A program made the position numbers and the translations under genes. From Rhodocyclaceae bacterium (GTDB taxonomy: Bacteria; Pseudomonadota; Gammaproteobacteria; Burkholderiales; Rhodocyclaceae): a stretch of 40,794 nt of DNA. The stretch lies in the NCBI GenBank assembly GCA_020445765.1, contig JAGRFY010000128.1, forward strand, positions 1-40,794. The letters run 5' to 3'. How positions within the stretch are numbered: the first letter of the stretch is position 1; every line of letters starts with the position of its first letter. The notes under the pieces are model-generated. The model searched no databases, was not told the DNA's origin, and was given only the letters and a program-made list of their open reading frames with translations. Positions 38,748 through 40,794 of the stretch are shown one piece after another.

Positions 38748-39709
38748 GCGGCCTTCCTCCGGTACGGCAGGCGAATGCGGACGCGATACTGGTCGGCATC
38801 CGCCTCGACCGCCAACGATGCCTCGAGGTCGAAGAACAGCATCAGGCGTTCGCGAATGTTCTCCATCGCCATCTGGTTGCCGGCATGTGCCTTCCCTGCC
38901 CGGGCCACCGGATTGCTCACCTCCAGCACCACGTCACCTCCCCGCAACAGCCCCTTGACAGCGACCAATCCGGGCTCCGACAGAGGTTCGATCCCATGAT
39001 AGACCGCGTTCTCGACCAGCGGCTGCAGCATCAACGGTGGAATCAGCGCATCTCCGGGCAGGTCTTCGAGGTCGATATCCACCTGCAGCCGGTCACCCAG
39101 GCGCAAGCGCTCCAGTCCCAGATAGCGTTCGCATAACGCGAGCTCGTCGTCAATGGTAATCAGTTCGCGATTTTCCTTCATCACCGCACGAAATACATCC
39201 GACATTTCCTCCAGCGCCTGTTCCGCCCGCCGCGGATCGCTGCGGATCACGCCGAGTACGGCATTCAGGCTGTTGAACAGGAAATGCGGACGCATCCGCA
39301 CGGTCAGCGCCTGCAGCCGGGCTTCGGCCAGGGACGGCGACAGCAGCTTCTCGCGATAGTCGAAATAGGCGAGCGCGACGGCAGCCACCGCGGCCGACCA
39401 GAGCGATGCGCCGACGACGCCGTAGGGCGAGCTGCCCGCCAGCGTCTCGGACAATGCGGTGGAGGCGACGGCCACGGCCAGCACCAGGGCGACCGCATGG
39501 CGATAGCGAATCGAGGTCAGCGACTGCTGCAGCAGGTACAGCAGCGATACGCTGAGGAACAGGGGCAGTTCCAGACGTGCCGCCAGCAGCAGGGCCCGCT
39601 GCGGCAGATCCTGTGGCGCCCCCGACTGAACCACGACGGTCGCAGCCGCCACGGCATGCGCCAGCAGCAGCAGCCGCAGGATGATGCCGAAATTGCGGAA
39701 GTCGGGCAT
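38744..39709 (-). CDS. algZ: AlgZ-like membrane histidine kinase
   Basis: 321-residue LytS/YehU-type sensor kinase. About four membrane helices lie in residues 8-115. The His-kinase domain has H142 (MRPHFLFNSLNAVLG) and the N-box LMLQPLVENAVYHGIEP, with NQMAMENIRERL toward the end. The start at 39709 was chosen because a TATAAA element at 39735-39740 would place transcription near 39728. A start at 39730 would then be leaderless, and the longer frame to 39994 overlaps argH and has no family similarity. The ATG at 39709 has only AAGG upstream, so the exact start is uncertain. Confidence 0.85.
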   Translation of the reverse strand: MPDFRNFGIILRLLLLAHAVAAATVVVQSGAPQDLPQRALLLAARLELPLFLSVSLLYLLQQSLTSIRYRHAVALVLAVAVASTALSETLAGSSPYGVVGASLWSAAVAAVALAYFDYREKLLSPSLAEARLQALTVRMRPHFLFNSLNAVLGVIRSDPRRAEQALEEMSDVFRAVMKENRELITIDDELALCERYLGLERLRLGDRLQVDIDLEDLPGDALIPPLMLQPLVENAVYHGIEPLSEPGLVAVKGLLRGGDVVLEVSNPVARAGKAHAGNQMAMENIRERLMLFFDLEASLAVEADADQYRVRIRLPYRRKAA

Positions 39710-39734
39710 ACGCCGGGCTCGGCCTTGCATTTGC

Positions 39735-39740
39735 TTTATA
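39735..39740 (-). promoter_or_regulatory. -10 element for algZ-algR
   Basis: TATAAA on the - strand (five of six bases) is 25 bp before the chosen algZ ATG. The -35 region is poor, so an activator may be needed. Confidence 0.5.
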
Positions 39741-39786
39741 CTCGTCGATTCGGTGGACGCACACGTCCGAAACCTTAGGGGCAAAC

Positions 39787-39805
39787 GCCGCCGGCTGCCG
39801 GCGGC
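39787..39805. repeat. GC-rich hairpin in the algZ/argH divergent gap
   Basis: GCCGCCGG (39787-39794) pairs with CCGGCGGC (39798-39805) across three bases. It lies upstream of the algZ promoter and about 85 bp before argH, so it may be an operator or part of the argH leader. Confidence 0.35.
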
Positions 39806-39842
39806 CGTTCCGAGCGGCGGCCCGGACGTGACGGGCGGCGGT

Positions 39843-39856
39843 GCGGACCGGTCCGC
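39843..39856. promoter_or_regulatory. 14-bp perfect palindrome upstream of argH
   Basis: GCGGACCGGTCCGC is a perfect palindrome ending 31 bp before the argH ATG, a good position for a dimeric repressor. It does not resemble an ARG box. A promoter for argH was not identified. Confidence 0.35.
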
Positions 39857-39887
39857 CGGGTGCCCCTCCTGAGAAGACCCCGGAATT

Positions 39888-40794
39888 ATGTCAGACAGTT
39901 TGCACGCGCCCCAGCAACTGCCAGAGGGCGGCAGCACCGATCCGGACAAGGCCTGGTCCGGACGCTTCTCCGAACCGGTCTCCGAACTGGTCAAGCGCTA
40001 CACCGCATCGGTGTACTTCGATCGGCGGATGGCCGCCCAGGACATCCGCGGCTCCGTCGCACATGCACGCATGCTCGAACGCCAGGGCATCATCTCGGCC
40101 GCCGATCTCGCCGACATCGAGCGCGGGCTCGCGCAGATCGGCGACGAGATCGCCCGTGGCGAATTCGCATGGCAGCTGGACGACGAAGACGTCCACCTGA
40201 ACATCGAGAAGCGCCTGACCACACTGGTCGGCGACGCCGGCAAGCGGCTGCACACCGGTCGCTCCCGCAACGACCAGGTCGCCACCGACATCCGACTGTG
40301 GTTGCGCGACGCGATCGACCAGATCCTCGAACTGCTGGCCGACTTCCGATGTCGCCTGCTGGATCTGGCGGAGCGGCATGCCGACACCCCGCTGCCCGGC
40401 TTTACCCATCTCCAGGTCGCGCAGCCGGTGACCTTCGGCCACCATCTGATGGCCTATCACGAGATGGCCGCCCGCGACGCCGAGCGCTTCGTGGACTGCC
40501 GCCGCCGTACCAACCGCCTGCCGCTCGGCGCGGCCGCACTGGCCGGCACCAGCTTCCCGATCGACCGCGAGTCGGTGGCGGCCGAACTCGGTTTCGATGG
40601 GGTTTGCGAGAATTCGCTGGATGCGGTCTCCGATCGCGACTTTGCGATCGAATTCACCGCCGCCTGCGCGCTGACGATGACCCACCTGTCGCGCCTTTCC
40701 GAGGAGTTGATCCTGTGGATGAGCCCGCGCGTGGGCTTCATCGATCTGGCCGACCGCTTCTGTACCGGAAGCTCGATCATGCCGCAGAAGAAGA
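39888..40794 (+). CDS. argH: Argininosuccinate lyase, 5' part
   Basis: First 302 residues of argininosuccinate lyase, which splits argininosuccinate into arginine and fumarate; the gene runs off the right edge. [13 protein letters not shown], the [13 protein letters not shown] active-site segment, [17 protein letters not shown] and the family signature GSSIMPQKK at the very end are present. The frame starts at ATG 39888, 7 bp after a poor ribosome site. The roughly 18-residue polar N-terminal extension before DKAWSGRF is somewhat longer than in many homologues. argH beside algZ/algR is a conserved neighbourhood in beta- and gammaproteobacteria. Confidence 0.96.
   Translation, partial: MSDSLHAPQQLPEGGSTDPDKAWSGRFSEPVSELVKRYTASVYFDRRMAAQDIRGSVAHARMLERQGIISAADLADIERGLAQIGDEIARGEFAWQLDDEDVHLNIEKRLTTLVGDAGKRLHTGRSRNDQVATDIRLWLRDAIDQILELLADFRCRLLDLAERHADTPLPGFTHLQVAQPVTFGHHLMAYHEMAARDAERFVDCRRRTNRLPLGAAALAGTSFPIDRESVAAELGFDGVCENSLDAVSDRDFAIEFTAACALTMTHLSRLSEELILWMSPRVGFIDLADRFCTGSSIMPQKK

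Overview
The window looks like chromosomal DNA of a sulfide-oxidising, CO2-fixing betaproteobacterium, most like the Rhodocyclales (Azoarcus/Thauera-type) or a related chemolithoautotroph. The basis is the very high G+C content, the gene orders dusB-fis-purH-purD and hemC-hemD-hemX-hemY beside algZ/algR and argH, a DUF3422 gene, a 77-residue Fis, and a red-type (form IC) RuBisCO operon with cbbX. The taxonomic call is inference from gene content and order. No tRNA, rRNA, CRISPR array, insertion sequence or phage gene was recognised.

Region 1 (1-8703, + strand) is a Calvin-cycle operon: cbbL (3' third only), cbbS, cbbX, cbbF, cbbP, cbbT, pgk and fba, closed by a 14-bp hairpin. Strong inverted repeats lie at the S/X, P/T and T/pgk junctions and a weaker one at X/F. 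They could segment the transcript so that RuBisCO mRNA exceeds the distal genes. GAPDH (gap/cbbG), rpe and phosphoglycolate phosphatase are absent from the segment seen.

Region 2 (8738-16795, - strand) is the most accessory-looking part. A periplasmic type I binding protein and a membrane GGDEF-EAL protein form a two-gene operon. Downstream on the same strand is a 1370-residue exported protein with propeller-like repeats, three PKD domains and an FN3 domain. A near-consensus sigma-54 promoter precedes that giant gene, with an inverted repeat at enhancer distance. A ligand to c-di-GMP to surface-protein circuit is a reasonable hypothesis and the window's best candidate for something undescribed.

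Region 3 (17109-21873, + strand) holds sqr (Acidithiobacillus-type sulfide:quinone oxidoreductase with all three catalytic cysteines) and a DUF3422 membrane protein. Next comes a tight four-gene cluster: NrtS-like nitrate/nitrite transporter, ECF-type sigma factor, ZAS zinc-finger anti-sigma factor and a YiiX-like permuted papain-fold hydrolase. Sulfide oxidation could supply electrons for the Calvin cycle encoded upstream.

Region 4 (22056-30244, + strand) is housekeeping: pepP-ubiH, dusB-fis-purH-purD, a DUF1508 gene and hemF. Region 5 (30297-39709) is hemC-hemD-hemX-hemY on the - strand, ppc on the + strand, then the algZ-algR two-component pair on the - strand. Divergent argH runs off the right edge. 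HemX carries an unusual Ala/Glu/Pro-rich C-terminal tail of about 215 residues.
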